A DNA stretch of 64,000 nt from contig NZ_JANUQM010000004.1 in NCBI RefSeq assembly GCF_030386795.1, positions 1 to 64,000 of the forward strand, given 5' to 3'. The stretch comes from Streptomyces sp. S.PNR 29. GTDB lineage: Bacteria > Actinomycetota > Actinomycetes > Streptomycetales > Streptomycetaceae. Shown one piece after another: positions 1 through 8,137 of the stretch; position 1 is the stretch's first letter; each line of letters begins with the position of its first letter. The position numbers and the translations under genes are program-made. The notes beneath the pieces were generated by a model, which saw only the letters and a program-made list of their open reading frames with translations, was not told the origin of the DNA and made no database searches.

Positions 1-91
1 GCCCGGTTACATTCCGAACCCGGAAGCTAAGCCTTACAGCGCCGATGGTACTGCAGGGGGGACCCTGTGGGAGAGTAGGACGCCGCCGAAC
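1..91 (+). rRNA. rrf: 5S ribosomal RNA, 3' part
   Basis: The window opens inside a 5S rRNA. The conserved block CCGAACCCGGAAG near position 16 and the closing GAGAGTAGGACGCCGCCGAA are characteristic of actinobacterial 5S. Roughly the first 30 bases of the molecule lie upstream of the window. It is the last gene of an rRNA operon and is followed at once by a strong terminator. Confidence 0.93.
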
Positions 92-100
92 AATCTTTGG

Positions 101-150
101 AGGACCCCTGGTCACCAGCGTTCAGCTGGGATCAGGGGTCCTTTTTGTTT
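101..150 (+). terminator. Rho-independent terminator of the rRNA operon
   Basis: AGGACCCCTG (101-110) pairs perfectly with CAGGGGTCCT (133-142). An inner CCAGC/GCTGG helix (115-119 with 125-129) lies inside it, and the stem is followed by TTTTGTTTTT. This is a canonical intrinsic terminator just past the 5S 3' end, and one of the few in the window with a real U-tract. Confidence 0.9.
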
Positions 151-216
151 TTCCCTAGCGCGCCGGGTACTCGGCTGCGCAAGAATGGCTTGCGGTACCG
201 AAGACAGGAGTCACCG

Positions 217-1956
217 ATGTCCACCAACTCTCCCGACGACCGACCGGAGCGCGACCAGCGGCGACGGGACAGTGGGGACCGTGGCGATCGCGGTGGCCAC
301 CGTGGGGACCGTGGCGGCTTCCGTCGCGGCAACGACCGTGGTGAGCGCGGTGGTTACGGCCGGCGTGACGACCGGCGTGACAGCGACCGTGGCGGTTACG
401 GCCGACGCGACGACCGCCCCGGCGATCGCGGCGATCGCGGCGATCGCGGCGACCGTGGTGAACGCGGCGAGCGCGGTGGATTCCGGCGCGACGACAACCG
501 CGGTGGGTACGGCCGACGCGACGACCGTCGCGAGGGCGACCGCGGTTCTCGTCCGACGTTCCGCCGCGATGACCGGGGCGACCGGGACGGCCGGGGTGAC
601 CGCCCCGCCTTCCGCCGCGATGACCGTGGGGAGCGCCGGGAGCGCCGGGACGACGACCGCGGTGGATTCCGGCGTGACGACAGCCGTGGCGGGTACGGCC
701 GACGCGACGACCGCCGTAGCGACGACCGTGGCCAGCGTGGCGGCGACCGCGGCGGCTTCCGTCGGGACGACCGGCGTGATGACCGTCGGGATGACCGCGG
801 TGGTTTCCGCCGCGATGACCGTCGGGACGACCGCCGCGATGATCGTCGGGACGACCGCCGCGATGATCGTCGGGACGACCGCCGTGATGACCGTCGGGAC
901 GACCGCGGTGGCTTCCGCCGCGACGACCGCCCCGCCTTCCGCCGTGATGACCGTCGGGACGATCGGCGTGATGACCGTTGGGACGACCGCGGCGGCTTCC
1001 GTCGGGACGACCGCGGTGAGCGTGGTGGGTTCAGGCGCGACGACAGCCGAGGCGACCGCGGTGGGTTCCGTGGGCGGGACGACCGTGGCCGTGGGCCGCG
1101 GCGGGACGATCGCGGTGGACGTCCCGGTGGCTTCCGGGGCCGGGACGACCGGCGTGGCGGTGGCCGTTTCCGCGAGGAGCGGGAGCGGGACCGCGACCGG
1201 GAGCCCATCAAGCGGCTGCCGATCCCCGAGGACGTCACGGGCGACGAGATCGACAAGGACGTACGGCAGGAGCTGCAGAGCCTGCCGAAGACGCTCGCGG
1301 ACGATGTCGCGAAGAACCTGGTGATGGTCGCCCGGCTCATCGACGAGGACCCCGAGGGCGCGTACGGCTACTCGAAGGTGGCCCTGCGGCTGGCGTCGCG
1401 TGTTGCCGCCGTACGCGAGGCGGCCGGGTTCGCCGCGTACGCGAACCAGAAGTACGCGGAGGCGCTCGCCGAGTTCCGGGCGGCACGGCGGATGACCGGC
1501 ACCGTGGATCTGTGGCCCGTCATGGCCGACTGCGAGCGTGGGCTCGGGCGGCCGGAGAAGGCGCTGGAGATGGCCGGGGCACCCGAGGTGCACAAGCTGG
1601 ACAAGGCCGGGCAGGTCGAGATGCGACTCGTCGCGGCCGGAGCCCGGCGTGACATGGGGCAGCTCGACGCGGCCATCGTGACCCTGCAGAGCCCGGAGCT
1701 GGCCTCCACCTCCGTACAGCCGTGGACCGCGCGACTGCGGTACGCGTACGCCGACGCGCTGCTCGCGGCCGGCCGGGTCGACGAGGCGCGCGAGTGGTTC
1801 GCCAAGGCGGTGGAATCCGACCGGGACGGCAGCACGGACGCCTCCGACCGGCTCGCCGAGCTGGACGGTGTGGAGTTCGTCGACGCCCTCGACGAGAGCG
1901 AGGGCGAGGACCTCGCCGCTGAGGACGTCTCCGCTGAGGACGGCGACAAGGACTGA
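217..1956 (+). CDS. RGG/DDR-repeat protein with TPR-like C-terminal domain
   Basis: This encodes 579 residues. ATG 217 is preceded by AGGAG at 206-210; a longer in-frame extension upstream runs into the rRNA terminator and is not credible. Residues about 15-330 are low-complexity, strongly charged repeats built from [18 protein letters not shown] and RRDDRRDD units. RGG-rich tracts of this kind bind RNA or form condensates in many proteins. Residues about 335-579 form an alpha-helical domain with TPR-like helices ([35 protein letters not shown]) and an acidic tail. The catalytic role is unknown and no enzyme motif is visible. The position directly after an rRNA operon fits, but does not prove, a role connected with ribosomes or RNA. 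The repeat makes all reading frames open, which explains large spurious ORFs on both strands. Confidence 0.9.
   Translation: MSTNSPDDRPERDQRRRDSGDRGDRGGHRGDRGGFRRGNDRGERGGYGRRDDRRDSDRGGYGRRDDRPGDRGDRGDRGDRGERGERGGFRRDDNRGGYGRRDDRREGDRGSRPTFRRDDRGDRDGRGDRPAFRRDDRGERRERRDDDRGGFRRDDSRGGYGRRDDRRSDDRGQRGGDRGGFRRDDRRDDRRDDRGGFRRDDRRDDRRDDRRDDRRDDRRDDRRDDRRDDRGGFRRDDRPAFRRDDRRDDRRDDRWDDRGGFRRDDRGERGGFRRDDSRGDRGGFRGRDDRGRGPRRDDRGGRPGGFRGRDDRRGGGRFREERERDRDREPIKRLPIPEDVTGDEIDKDVRQELQSLPKTLADDVAKNLVMVARLIDEDPEGAYGYSKVALRLASRVAAVREAAGFAAYANQKYAEALAEFRAARRMTGTVDLWPVMADCERGLGRPEKALEMAGAPEVHKLDKAGQVEMRLVAAGARRDMGQLDAAIVTLQSPELASTSVQPWTARLRYAYADALLAAGRVDEAREWFAKAVESDRDGSTDASDRLAELDGVEFVDALDESEGEDLAAEDVSAEDGDKD
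261..1200 (+). repeat. Degenerate in-gene tandem repeats coding RGG/DDR units
   Basis: Roughly 940 bp of degenerate short tandem repeats (GGCGATCGC, GACGACCG and GGTGGNTTCCG-type blocks) encode the arginine/aspartate/glycine tract. A run of about eight near-identical CGGGACGACCGCCGCGATGA-like units lies at 770-910. Expect copy-number variation between strains and assembly difficulty. Confidence 0.85.
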
Positions 1957-1966
1957 CGTCGGCAGA

Positions 1967-2002
1967 CGAGAGGGGCGGGGCCATACGGTCCCGCCCCTCT
2001 CG
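1967..2002. terminator. Bidirectional terminator between convergent genes
   Basis: CGAGAGGGGCGGG (1967-1979) pairs with CCCGCCCCTCTCG (1990-2002), and inner G-U and C-G pairs close a 4-nt loop. It sits between the repeat-protein gene and the convergent DUF1015 gene, whose stop is at 2007, so it can serve both. Confidence 0.8.
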
Positions 2003-2006
2003 CATG

Positions 2007-3290
2007 TCAGAGGTCGAGCGCGCGCAGCACCAGGCCCGACGCCGGTTTCGGGCCGAACGAGGTCGACTTGCGGGGCATGGTGACACCCTGGCGGGCCAGG
2101 TGGCGGACGAGGTCCTCGCGTACCGGGTGCATGAGGACGGCCGTACCGCCGTCGCGTTCCGCCTTCTCGACCGTGGCGGCCGTGTCGTGGATGTAGGAGA
2201 CGTGGGCCGCGGAGTCCTCGGGGATGTGCCAGAGGTGGGCGAGGAGCGTGGCGTGCAGGACCGTCGCGTCCAGGGAGCGCCAGGCGGCGGGGCGGTCGGC
2301 GGGGACCGTGCGGGACAGGAGGTCCGGGTCGGGCCGGTCGACGAGGTGGAAGGTGCCGTCGCCGGCCAGCAGGAAGGCGTTGCTCGCGCAGGCCGCGTCG
2401 GCGAGGGCCTCCAGGGCCTCTGCCAGCGGGACTTGGAGGTGGCGGACGCGGAACCGGCCGTCGAGGGCGGCCAGGGCGTCGGCCACCGGCAGGTTGTGCA
2501 GCAGGCGGTGGATGGCCCGGACGCGGAGGGGGTAGCGGGCCGTGTCGACCAGGAGGACGAGACCGTAGTCCCAGGGGCTGGGGGAGGGATGCTCCGCGCG
2601 GAGCCGGCGGTATGTCGCCCAGCGGTGGTGGCCGTCGGCGATGAGGGCCTGGTGCTGAGCCAGGTCGGCCTGGATCCTGGTGACCTCGGCGGGATCGGTG
2701 ACCGACCACAGGCGGTGGCTGAAGCCGTCCTCCGTGGTCGTCGAGAGCAGCGGCGGCCGCTCCGCGGTGCGTTCCACGACGGCGGCGGCCGAGCCGTCGC
2801 CGCGGTAGGTCAGCAGCAGGGGTTCGAGGTTCGCCGAGGTGGCGCGCATCAGGGCCGCGCGGTCGGCGACGACGTGCGGTATGACGTCCTCGTGCGGCAG
2901 GACGACCTGCTCAGCGGGGTCGGACACGCGCAGGGCGCCGATGATGCCGCGTTGCAGCATGCCGCTGCCGTCGCGCTGCTCGTAGACGTACAGGCCCGGT
3001 TCGGGGTCGGTGAGCAGAACGCCCTCGGACAACCAGCGGCGCAGGGTGTCCGCGGCCTGGTCGTTGCGGGCGGTGGGGGTGGCGGCCTGCGGGAGGATCA
3101 GGCGGACGATGTTGTGCGGGTCGGCGGACTGGAGGTGGTGCAGGCCGTCGGGGCGGACCACGACGTCGTACGGCGGGGATGTCACTGCGGCCAGGCTGCC
3201 GACCCGGTCGGGATCGTAACGAAGGCCTCGGAACGGGGTGAGTTCCAGGCCTCGGCGCTCCGTTGCTTCCGAGTGACCGACTGTGTTCAT
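2007..3290 (-). CDS. DUF1015 family protein
   Basis: This 427-residue protein has the DUF1015 hallmarks: an N-terminal FRGLRYDP and a TSPPYDVV motif, PHNIVRLILP, a central LYVYEQ block, and the HHRWATY motif (about residues 216-222). The family is cytoplasmic and widespread in bacteria; its biochemical activity is not settled, so no reaction is assigned. Length is normal for the family. It is transcribed convergently to the upstream repeat protein and divergently from the HAD phosphatase gene, with about 80 bp for the two promoters. The ATG start agrees with the conserved N-terminus. Confidence 0.88.
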   Translation of the reverse strand: MNTVGHSEATERRGLELTPFRGLRYDPDRVGSLAAVTSPPYDVVVRPDGLHHLQSADPHNIVRLILPQAATPTARNDQAADTLRRWLSEGVLLTDPEPGLYVYEQRDGSGMLQRGIIGALRVSDPAEQVVLPHEDVIPHVVADRAALMRATSANLEPLLLTYRGDGSAAAVVERTAERPPLLSTTTEDGFSHRLWSVTDPAEVTRIQADLAQHQALIADGHHRWATYRRLRAEHPSPSPWDYGLVLLVDTARYPLRVRAIHRLLHNLPVADALAALDGRFRVRHLQVPLAEALEALADAACASNAFLLAGDGTFHLVDRPDPDLLSRTVPADRPAAWRSLDATVLHATLLAHLWHIPEDSAAHVSYIHDTAATVEKAERDGGTAVLMHPVREDLVRHLARQGVTMPRKSTSFGPKPASGLVLRALDL

Positions 3291-3372
3291 CCCGGCATCG
3301 TACGTGCGTCACGACTGTCGGTGGCATGGGGGATGATCGGGGGAAAGGCCGTCGAACGAGGAGCGATGTGGG

Positions 3373-4401
3373 ATGAGCCGGAGCGTCAGGACGAGGCCCG
3401 AGGGCAGTGGGCAGGCCCTGAGCAAGGCGTACGACACCGCGCTGCTCGACCTGGACGGTGTGGTCTACGCCGGGGGGAACGCGATCCCGTACGCCGTCGA
3501 GTCGCTGGCCGCGGCCCGGGAAGGCGGGATGCATCTGGCGTACGTCACCAACAACGCGCTGCGGACGCCGGATGCGGTCGCCGCACATCTGACCGAGCTG
3601 GGGATAGCGACGGGGGCGGACGACGTCATCACGTCGGCGCAGGCCGTGGCCCGGCTGATCGCCGAGCAGGTGCCGTCCGGGGCCCGGGTGCTGGTGGTCG
3701 GCGGGGAGGGGCTGCGGGTGGCGCTGCGTGAGCGTGGGCTGGAGCCCGTGGAGTCGGCGGACGACGATCCGGCGGCCGTGGTGCAGGGGTACGGCGGGCC
3801 CGAGCTGCCGTGGGGGCGGTTCGCGGAGGCGTGCTACGCCATCGCGCGCGGGGTGCCGTGGTTCGCGTCCAACACCGATCTGACGATTCCCGGTGCGCGC
3901 GGGATCGCCCCGGGCAACGGCGCTGCCGTGCAGGTCGTCCGGACGGCCACCGGCGCCGAGCCGCAGGTCGCGGGCAAGCCGCTGCCTCCGATGCACCGGG
4001 AGACGATCCTGCGGACCGGCGCCGAGCGGCCCCTGGTGGTGGGGGACCGGCTGGACACGGACATCGAGGGCGCGTTCAACGGGCACGTCGACTCGCTGCT
4101 CGTCCTCACCGGCGTGACCGACGGCCCGCGGCTGCTCGCCGCGCCGCCGCAGCACCGGCCGACGTATGTGGACGCCGATCTGCGGGGGCTGCTCACCGGT
4201 CAGCCCGAGGTCACCGAGGCGGACGGCGGGTTCCGGTGCGGCGGTTGGACGGCGGTGGCCGGCGCCGAGCGGCTGGAGCTGGAGGGTGACGGTGCGGCCC
4301 TGGACGGGCTGCGCGCGCTGTGTGCGGCGGCCTGGACGGCGGCCGGGGAAGGTGTGTGCGAGCTGGAGTCGGGGAAGGCTTTGGCGCGGCTGGGGTTGTG
4401 A
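3373..4401 (+). CDS. HAD-superfamily IIA phosphatase (NagD/PGP-like)
   Basis: This 342-residue cytosolic hydrolase has HAD motif I, DLDGVVY, with nucleophile Asp26 and acid/base Asp28. Motif II is VTNNA with its threonine, motif III is a lysine in AGKPLPP, and motif IV is VVGDRLDTDI. The large C2 cap between motifs II and III is typical of subclass IIA (NagD, phosphoglycolate and p-nitrophenyl phosphatases). The substrate cannot be told from sequence. ATG 3373 follows a GAGGAGCG ribosome-binding site. Residues after about 290 extend beyond the usual domain. The gene stands alone ahead of the iron-transport operon. Confidence 0.88.
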   Translation: MSRSVRTRPEGSGQALSKAYDTALLDLDGVVYAGGNAIPYAVESLAAAREGGMHLAYVTNNALRTPDAVAAHLTELGIATGADDVITSAQAVARLIAEQVPSGARVLVVGGEGLRVALRERGLEPVESADDDPAAVVQGYGGPELPWGRFAEACYAIARGVPWFASNTDLTIPGARGIAPGNGAAVQVVRTATGAEPQVAGKPLPPMHRETILRTGAERPLVVGDRLDTDIEGAFNGHVDSLLVLTGVTDGPRLLAAPPQHRPTYVDADLRGLLTGQPEVTEADGGFRCGGWTAVAGAERLELEGDGAALDGLRALCAAAWTAAGEGVCELESGKALARLGL

Positions 4402-4463
4402 GGCCGCGACGGGCCGGCCGGTGAACCCTGGGGGAGGACAGGCCTCGGGATCGTGATCGATGG

Positions 4464-4482
4464 CGAGGGTAGGCTAACCTAA
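4464..4482 (+). promoter_or_regulatory. Iron box (DmdR/DtxR-type operator)
   Basis: The 19 bp here match 16 of 19 positions of the DtxR/DmdR iron-box consensus TTAGGTTAGGCTAACCTAA, with the right half (TAGGCTAACCTAA) perfect. It ends 4 nt before the GTG start of the first permease gene, so it must overlap the promoter -10 region. Known DmdR1 sites repress siderophore uptake genes when iron is sufficient. Confidence 0.88.
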
Positions 4483-4486
4483 CCGC

Positions 4487-5530
4487 GTGTTGGTCGACAG
4501 TCCCCCCGAACAGCGCGCGGAGGCACCCTCCGCGCTCCCGAACCGCCAGGCGATACGTGCCGTTGGGCTGCTCGTGTCGGTCGCGATCCTGGTGCTCGTC
4601 GCGTTGGCGAGTATCGCGATCGGAGCGAAGGAGCTGTCCCTGGAGCAGGTGTGGCACGGCCTGTTCGCGGACTCGGGCACCTACGGCGACGTCGTGGTCT
4701 CCGAGCGGCTGTCACGGACCGTCCTCGGGCTGCTCGCCGGTGCCGCGCTCGGTCTGTCCGGGGCCGTTCTGCAGGCGCTCACGCGCAATCCGCTGGCCGA
4801 TCCCGGACTGCTCGGCATCAACGCGGGCGCGTCCGCCGCGGTCGTCACCGCCATCACCTACTTCGGCGTCACCTCGCTGACCGGCTATGTGTGGTTCGCC
4901 TTCTTCGGGGCGGCGGCGATCGGTGCGCTGGTCTGGTTCCTCGGCGGCAGCCGCGGGGCCACACCGGTACGGCTGGCGCTCGCCGGTACGGCGATCAGCG
5001 CCGCGCTGTACGGCTACCTCCAGGCCGTGATGATCATGGATGGCGCGGCGCTGGGCAAGATGCGTTTCTGGACGGTCGGTTCGCTGTCCTCGGCGACCGG
5101 CTCGATCATCACGCAGGTGCTGCCGTTCCTCGCGTTGGGGACGGTCCTCGCGCTCGCCCTGGCCCGGCCGCTCAACGCCATGGCGATGGGCGACGACACG
5201 GCCAAGGCCCTCGGCGCCGACCTCAACCGCACCCGGGCGCTGTCCATGCTGGCCGCGACCGTGCTGTGCGGGGCCGCGACCGCCGCCTGCGGGCCGATCG
5301 TGTTCGTCGGGCTGATGGTGCCGCACGTCGTGCGCTCCTTCACCGGTCCCGACCTGCGCTGGATCCTGCCGTACGCCACCGTCCTGTCGCCCGTGCTGCT
5401 GCTCGCCGCCGACGTCCTCGGCCGGATCGTCGCGCGGCCCGCGGAGCTCCAGGTCGGTATCGTCACCGCGATCCTCGGCGGCCCGGTGTTCATCTTTCTC
5501 GTACGACGGCGGAGGACGGCGCAGCTGTGA
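4487..5530 (+). CDS. FecCD-family iron-siderophore ABC transporter permease
   Basis: This 347-residue integral membrane protein has about ten transmembrane helices and the FecCD signatures LSGAVLQALTRNPLADPGLLG, GDDTAKALG (coupling region) and GPIVFVGLMVPHVVR. It would pair with the next permease to form the import channel for ferric siderophores. GTG 4487 lies 4 nt after an iron box and no Shine-Dalgarno sequence can be seen, so the mRNA may be leaderless. It overlaps the next gene by 4 nt (GTGA). No substrate-binding protein gene is in the cluster, so the binding protein must come from elsewhere. Repression by iron through DmdR is the expected control. Confidence 0.92.
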   Translation: MLVDSPPEQRAEAPSALPNRQAIRAVGLLVSVAILVLVALASIAIGAKELSLEQVWHGLFADSGTYGDVVVSERLSRTVLGLLAGAALGLSGAVLQALTRNPLADPGLLGINAGASAAVVTAITYFGVTSLTGYVWFAFFGAAAIGALVWFLGGSRGATPVRLALAGTAISAALYGYLQAVMIMDGAALGKMRFWTVGSLSSATGSIITQVLPFLALGTVLALALARPLNAMAMGDDTAKALGADLNRTRALSMLAATVLCGAATAACGPIVFVGLMVPHVVRSFTGPDLRWILPYATVLSPVLLLAADVLGRIVARPAELQVGIVTAILGGPVFIFLVRRRRTAQL

Positions 5531-6585
5531 AGACCGCAGTGAAGACCCCACGTGCCCACCGCGTGCTGCGGACCCCGGGCGGGCTGTCCGTCCGGGTGGA
5601 CGTCCGCGCCCTGACCGTCGTCGGCCTGCTGCTGGTCGCCGCGCTCGCCGCGAGCGTGGTGCTGATCGGCACCGGCGACTTCCCGATCCCGGCGGCCGAC
5701 GTGCTGAAGACGCTGGCCGGCGACGGAAACGCCGGTCAGGAGTTCATCGTCACCGAGCTGCGGCTGCCGCGGGTCCTGGTCGGGCTGCTGGTCGGCGCCT
5801 CGCTCGGACTGGGCGGCGCCCTCTTCCAGGCCATCTCCCGCAACCCGCTGGGCAGTCCTGACGTGCTCGGCCTCGGGCAGGGGGCGACGGCCGGGGCGCT
5901 GACGGTGATCGTGCTGATGTCCGGAAGCTCGACACAGGTCACCGTCGGCGCGCTCGTGGGCGGCCTGGCGACCGGGCTCGCCATCTATCTGCTCGCCTGG
6001 AAGCGGGGTGTGCACGGCTATCGACTGGTTCTGGTCGGTATCGGTGTGTCCGCGATGGTCACGGCCGTCAACGGCTATCTGCTCACCAAGGCCGACCTCG
6101 TGGACGCGACCCGCGCGGTCGTGTGGATGACCGGGTCCCTCAACGGCCGTGACTGGTCCCAGGTGTGGCCGCTGCTCGGGCTGTGCGCCGTGCTGGTGCC
6201 GCTCGTCCTCGCCAACGCGCGCGGGCTGCGGATGATGGAGATGGGCGACGACGTGTCGGGGGCGCTGGGGGTGCGGGTCGAGCGCGTACGGGCGCTGCTG
6301 ATGGTGGCCGCCGTGCTGCTCACCGCCGCCGCGACCGCCGCCGCCGGCCCCGTCAGCTTCGTCGCGCTCACCGCGCCGCAGCTCGCCCGGCGCCTGACCC
6401 GCTCGCCCGGGCCCAACCTGCTGCCCTCCCTGTGCATGGGCGCCGCCCTGCTGGTCACCGCGGACTGGGTCTCGCAGCGGGCCTTCGGCGCCGACCAGCT
6501 GCCCGTGGGCGTGATCACCGGCGTGCTCGGCGGCGTCTACCTGCTGTGGCTGCTGGTCACCGAACGCAAGGCGGGCCGGATATGA
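5527..6585 (+). CDS. FecCD-family iron-siderophore ABC transporter permease (second subunit)
   Basis: This is a 352-residue polytopic membrane protein starting at GTG 5527, which overlaps the upstream stop, with GGAGG at 5511-5515. A second GTG lies at 5539. Family motifs are LGGALFQAISRNPLGSPDVLG, MGDDVSGALGVRVERVR and GPVSFVALTAPQLARRL. It is the partner of the upstream permease; the pair resembles FepD/FepG or FecC/FecD heterodimers. Its stop overlaps the ATG of the ATPase gene (ATGA), so the three genes form one translationally coupled operon. Confidence 0.92.
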   Translation: MKTAVKTPRAHRVLRTPGGLSVRVDVRALTVVGLLLVAALAASVVLIGTGDFPIPAADVLKTLAGDGNAGQEFIVTELRLPRVLVGLLVGASLGLGGALFQAISRNPLGSPDVLGLGQGATAGALTVIVLMSGSSTQVTVGALVGGLATGLAIYLLAWKRGVHGYRLVLVGIGVSAMVTAVNGYLLTKADLVDATRAVVWMTGSLNGRDWSQVWPLLGLCAVLVPLVLANARGLRMMEMGDDVSGALGVRVERVRALLMVAAVLLTAAATAAAGPVSFVALTAPQLARRLTRSPGPNLLPSLCMGAALLVTADWVSQRAFGADQLPVGVITGVLGGVYLLWLLVTERKAGRI

Positions 6586-7472
6586 GCGCCCCCGAAGGGT
6601 CGCACGTGAGCGACGGCACCAGCACCGGCAGCGGCCTGAACAACCGAAGGAGCACTGTGAACCGCCTCTCCGCCGAGAACGTCACCCTCGCCTACGACCA
6701 GCGCGTCATCGCCGAGCAGCTGTCGGTGGAGATTCCCGACAACTCCTTCACCGTGATCGTCGGCCCGAACGCGTGCGGCAAGTCGACCCTGCTGCGGGCC
6801 CTGTCCCGGATGCTCAGGCCCAGCCAGGGCCGTGTGCTGCTCGACGGGCAGACCATCCAGTCGATGCCCGCGAAGAAGGTCGCCCGGACCCTCGGCCTGC
6901 TGCCGCAGTCCTCGATCGCGCCCGACGGGATCACCGTCGCCGACCTGGTGGGCCGCGGCCGCTACCCGCACCAGGGCATCCTGCGCCAGTGGTCGGCCGA
7001 GGACGAGCGCGTCGTACAGGAGTCGATGGCGCAGACCGGCGTCGCCGAGCTGGCCGACCGCTATGTGGACGAGCTCTCCGGCGGTCAGCGGCAGCGCGTG
7101 TGGATCGCGATGGCGCTCGCCCAGCAGACGCCGCTGCTGCTGCTGGACGAGCCGACGACGTACCTGGACATCCAGCACCAGATCGACGTACTGGACCTGT
7201 GCGCGGAGCTGCACGAACAGCAGGGGCGCACGCTCGTCGCCGTGCTGCACGACCTCAACCACGCCGCCCGGTACGCGACCCATCTGATCGCCCTGCGCGG
7301 CGGGAGGATCATCGCCGAGGGCGCGCCGAACGACATCGTCACGGCCGAGCTGGTCGAAGAGGTGTTCGGATTGCGTTGCCAGGTCATCGACGACCCGGAG
7401 ACGGGCACGCCGCTGGTGGTGCCGGCCGCGCGGAAGGCGCGCGCGCGTGTGGTGACTACAGAAGCTTCCTGA
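6582..7472 (+). CDS. Iron-siderophore ABC transporter ATP-binding protein
   Basis: This 296-residue cytosolic ATPase drives the two FecCD permeases. Walker A is GPNACGKST, the Q-loop is in LLPQSS, the signature is LSGGQRQR, Walker B is LLLLDEPTTYLD and the switch His is in LHDLNHA. This is a complete, apparently active set. ATG 6582 overlaps the permease stop. However, GTG 6657 has a much better ribosome-binding site (AAGGAG at 6647-6652) and starts just before the conserved domain. The 25 residues in between look non-conserved, so the 271-residue form may be the real one. The 3' end overlaps the convergent SCP2-like gene by 17 bp. Confidence 0.92.
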   Translation: MSAPEGSHVSDGTSTGSGLNNRRSTVNRLSAENVTLAYDQRVIAEQLSVEIPDNSFTVIVGPNACGKSTLLRALSRMLRPSQGRVLLDGQTIQSMPAKKVARTLGLLPQSSIAPDGITVADLVGRGRYPHQGILRQWSAEDERVVQESMAQTGVAELADRYVDELSGGQRQRVWIAMALAQQTPLLLLDEPTTYLDIQHQIDVLDLCAELHEQQGRTLVAVLHDLNHAARYATHLIALRGGRIIAEGAPNDIVTAELVEEVFGLRCQVIDDPETGTPLVVPAARKARARVVTTEAS

Positions 7473-7803
7473 GACGGAACAGGTCGAACAGGCTCGCCTC
7501 CAGCTTCACCCGGCCCGAGCCCCAGGCCTTGGCGAAGTTCAGCTCGCCGTCGACCAGCGCCACCAGATCGTCGCCGGTCATGGCCAGCCTGATCTCCGCC
7601 TTCTCGCGCGGTGGGCCCTGGAGGGTGTCGCGCACGTCGATCCGGCCGCCGGTGAGACGGCCGACGAAGGTGACGTCGAGGTCCGTGATGTGGCAGCTCA
7701 CCGAACGGTCCAGGGCCGCGGCCTCGCGGACGTTCCCTTCGGCGGTCTGCATGGTGTCCGAGAGCTTGTCGAGTGCGCTGCGGCACTCCTCGATCGTGGC
7801 CAT
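7456..7803 (-). CDS. SCP2 sterol-carrier-like domain protein
   Basis: This small cytosolic protein of 115 residues starts at ATG 7803. It matches the SCP2 fold: a helix then a sheet with CHITDLDVTFVGRLTGGRID, a hydrophobic centre, and a C-terminal DGELNFAKAWGSGRVKLEAS segment, where the family has its characteristic GDLKLAMK/G-x-I-x-I-x-G pattern. Members bind lipids in a hydrophobic tunnel, but the ligand here is unknown. It is transcribed divergently from the small gene at 7846 and convergently to the ABC ATPase, with overlapping ends. Confidence 0.8.
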   Translation of the reverse strand: MATIEECRSALDKLSDTMQTAEGNVREAAALDRSVSCHITDLDVTFVGRLTGGRIDVRDTLQGPPREKAEIRLAMTGDDLVALVDGELNFAKAWGSGRVKLEASLFDLFRLRKLL

Positions 7804-7845
7804 CGCGATCGACGGTACCGCAGTGGTTCGCGGTAGCGTCGGGGC

Positions 7846-8130
7846 ATGAACGACTCGGTTCCGCAGACGGACGCACCCGAGGAGGCGGTGGAGCCCGAGC
7901 CGGCCCACGATCCGGCCGCTCCCGCCCCGCTCGGTGTGCCCCGTACCCCCACCGGCAACGCCGAGGTCGACGCCCAGCTGGCGCGGCTCGGTGACGCCGA
8001 CCACCTCGCCACGGACGGGCACGTCGAGGTGTACGAGGATGTACATCGGGGGCTGCGCGACGCGCTCACCGCGCTCGACGCCCGCCCGGGACTTCCGGCG
8101 CCCCCATCGACGTACGGCAACAGGAGCTGA
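7846..8130 (+). CDS. Small conserved hypothetical protein upstream of tlyA
   Basis: This 94-residue soluble protein has an acidic, Pro/Ala-rich first third (EEAVEPEPAHDPAAPAP). The folded-looking part is built around GNAEVDAQLARLGDADHL and EVYEDVHRGLRDALTALD. No enzyme motif or membrane segment is visible. Its stop lies 7 nt before the GTG of tlyA, and the AGGAG near its end (8122-8126) serves tlyA, so it is the first gene of the tlyA-nadK-recN unit. Similar small ORFs precede tlyA in other actinomycetes, to my knowledge, with no assigned role. Confidence 0.75.
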   Translation: MNDSVPQTDAPEEAVEPEPAHDPAAPAPLGVPRTPTGNAEVDAQLARLGDADHLATDGHVEVYEDVHRGLRDALTALDARPGLPAPPSTYGNRS

Positions 8131-8137
8131 ACCGAAC

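Noticed and set aside
211..2709. Long minus-strand reading frame (832 codons) and others over the RGG/DDR repeat
   Set aside because: The repeat's codons leave every frame open. The + strand product has a ribosome-binding site and normal codon use; the antisense proteins are low-complexity and extend over the DUF1015 gene.
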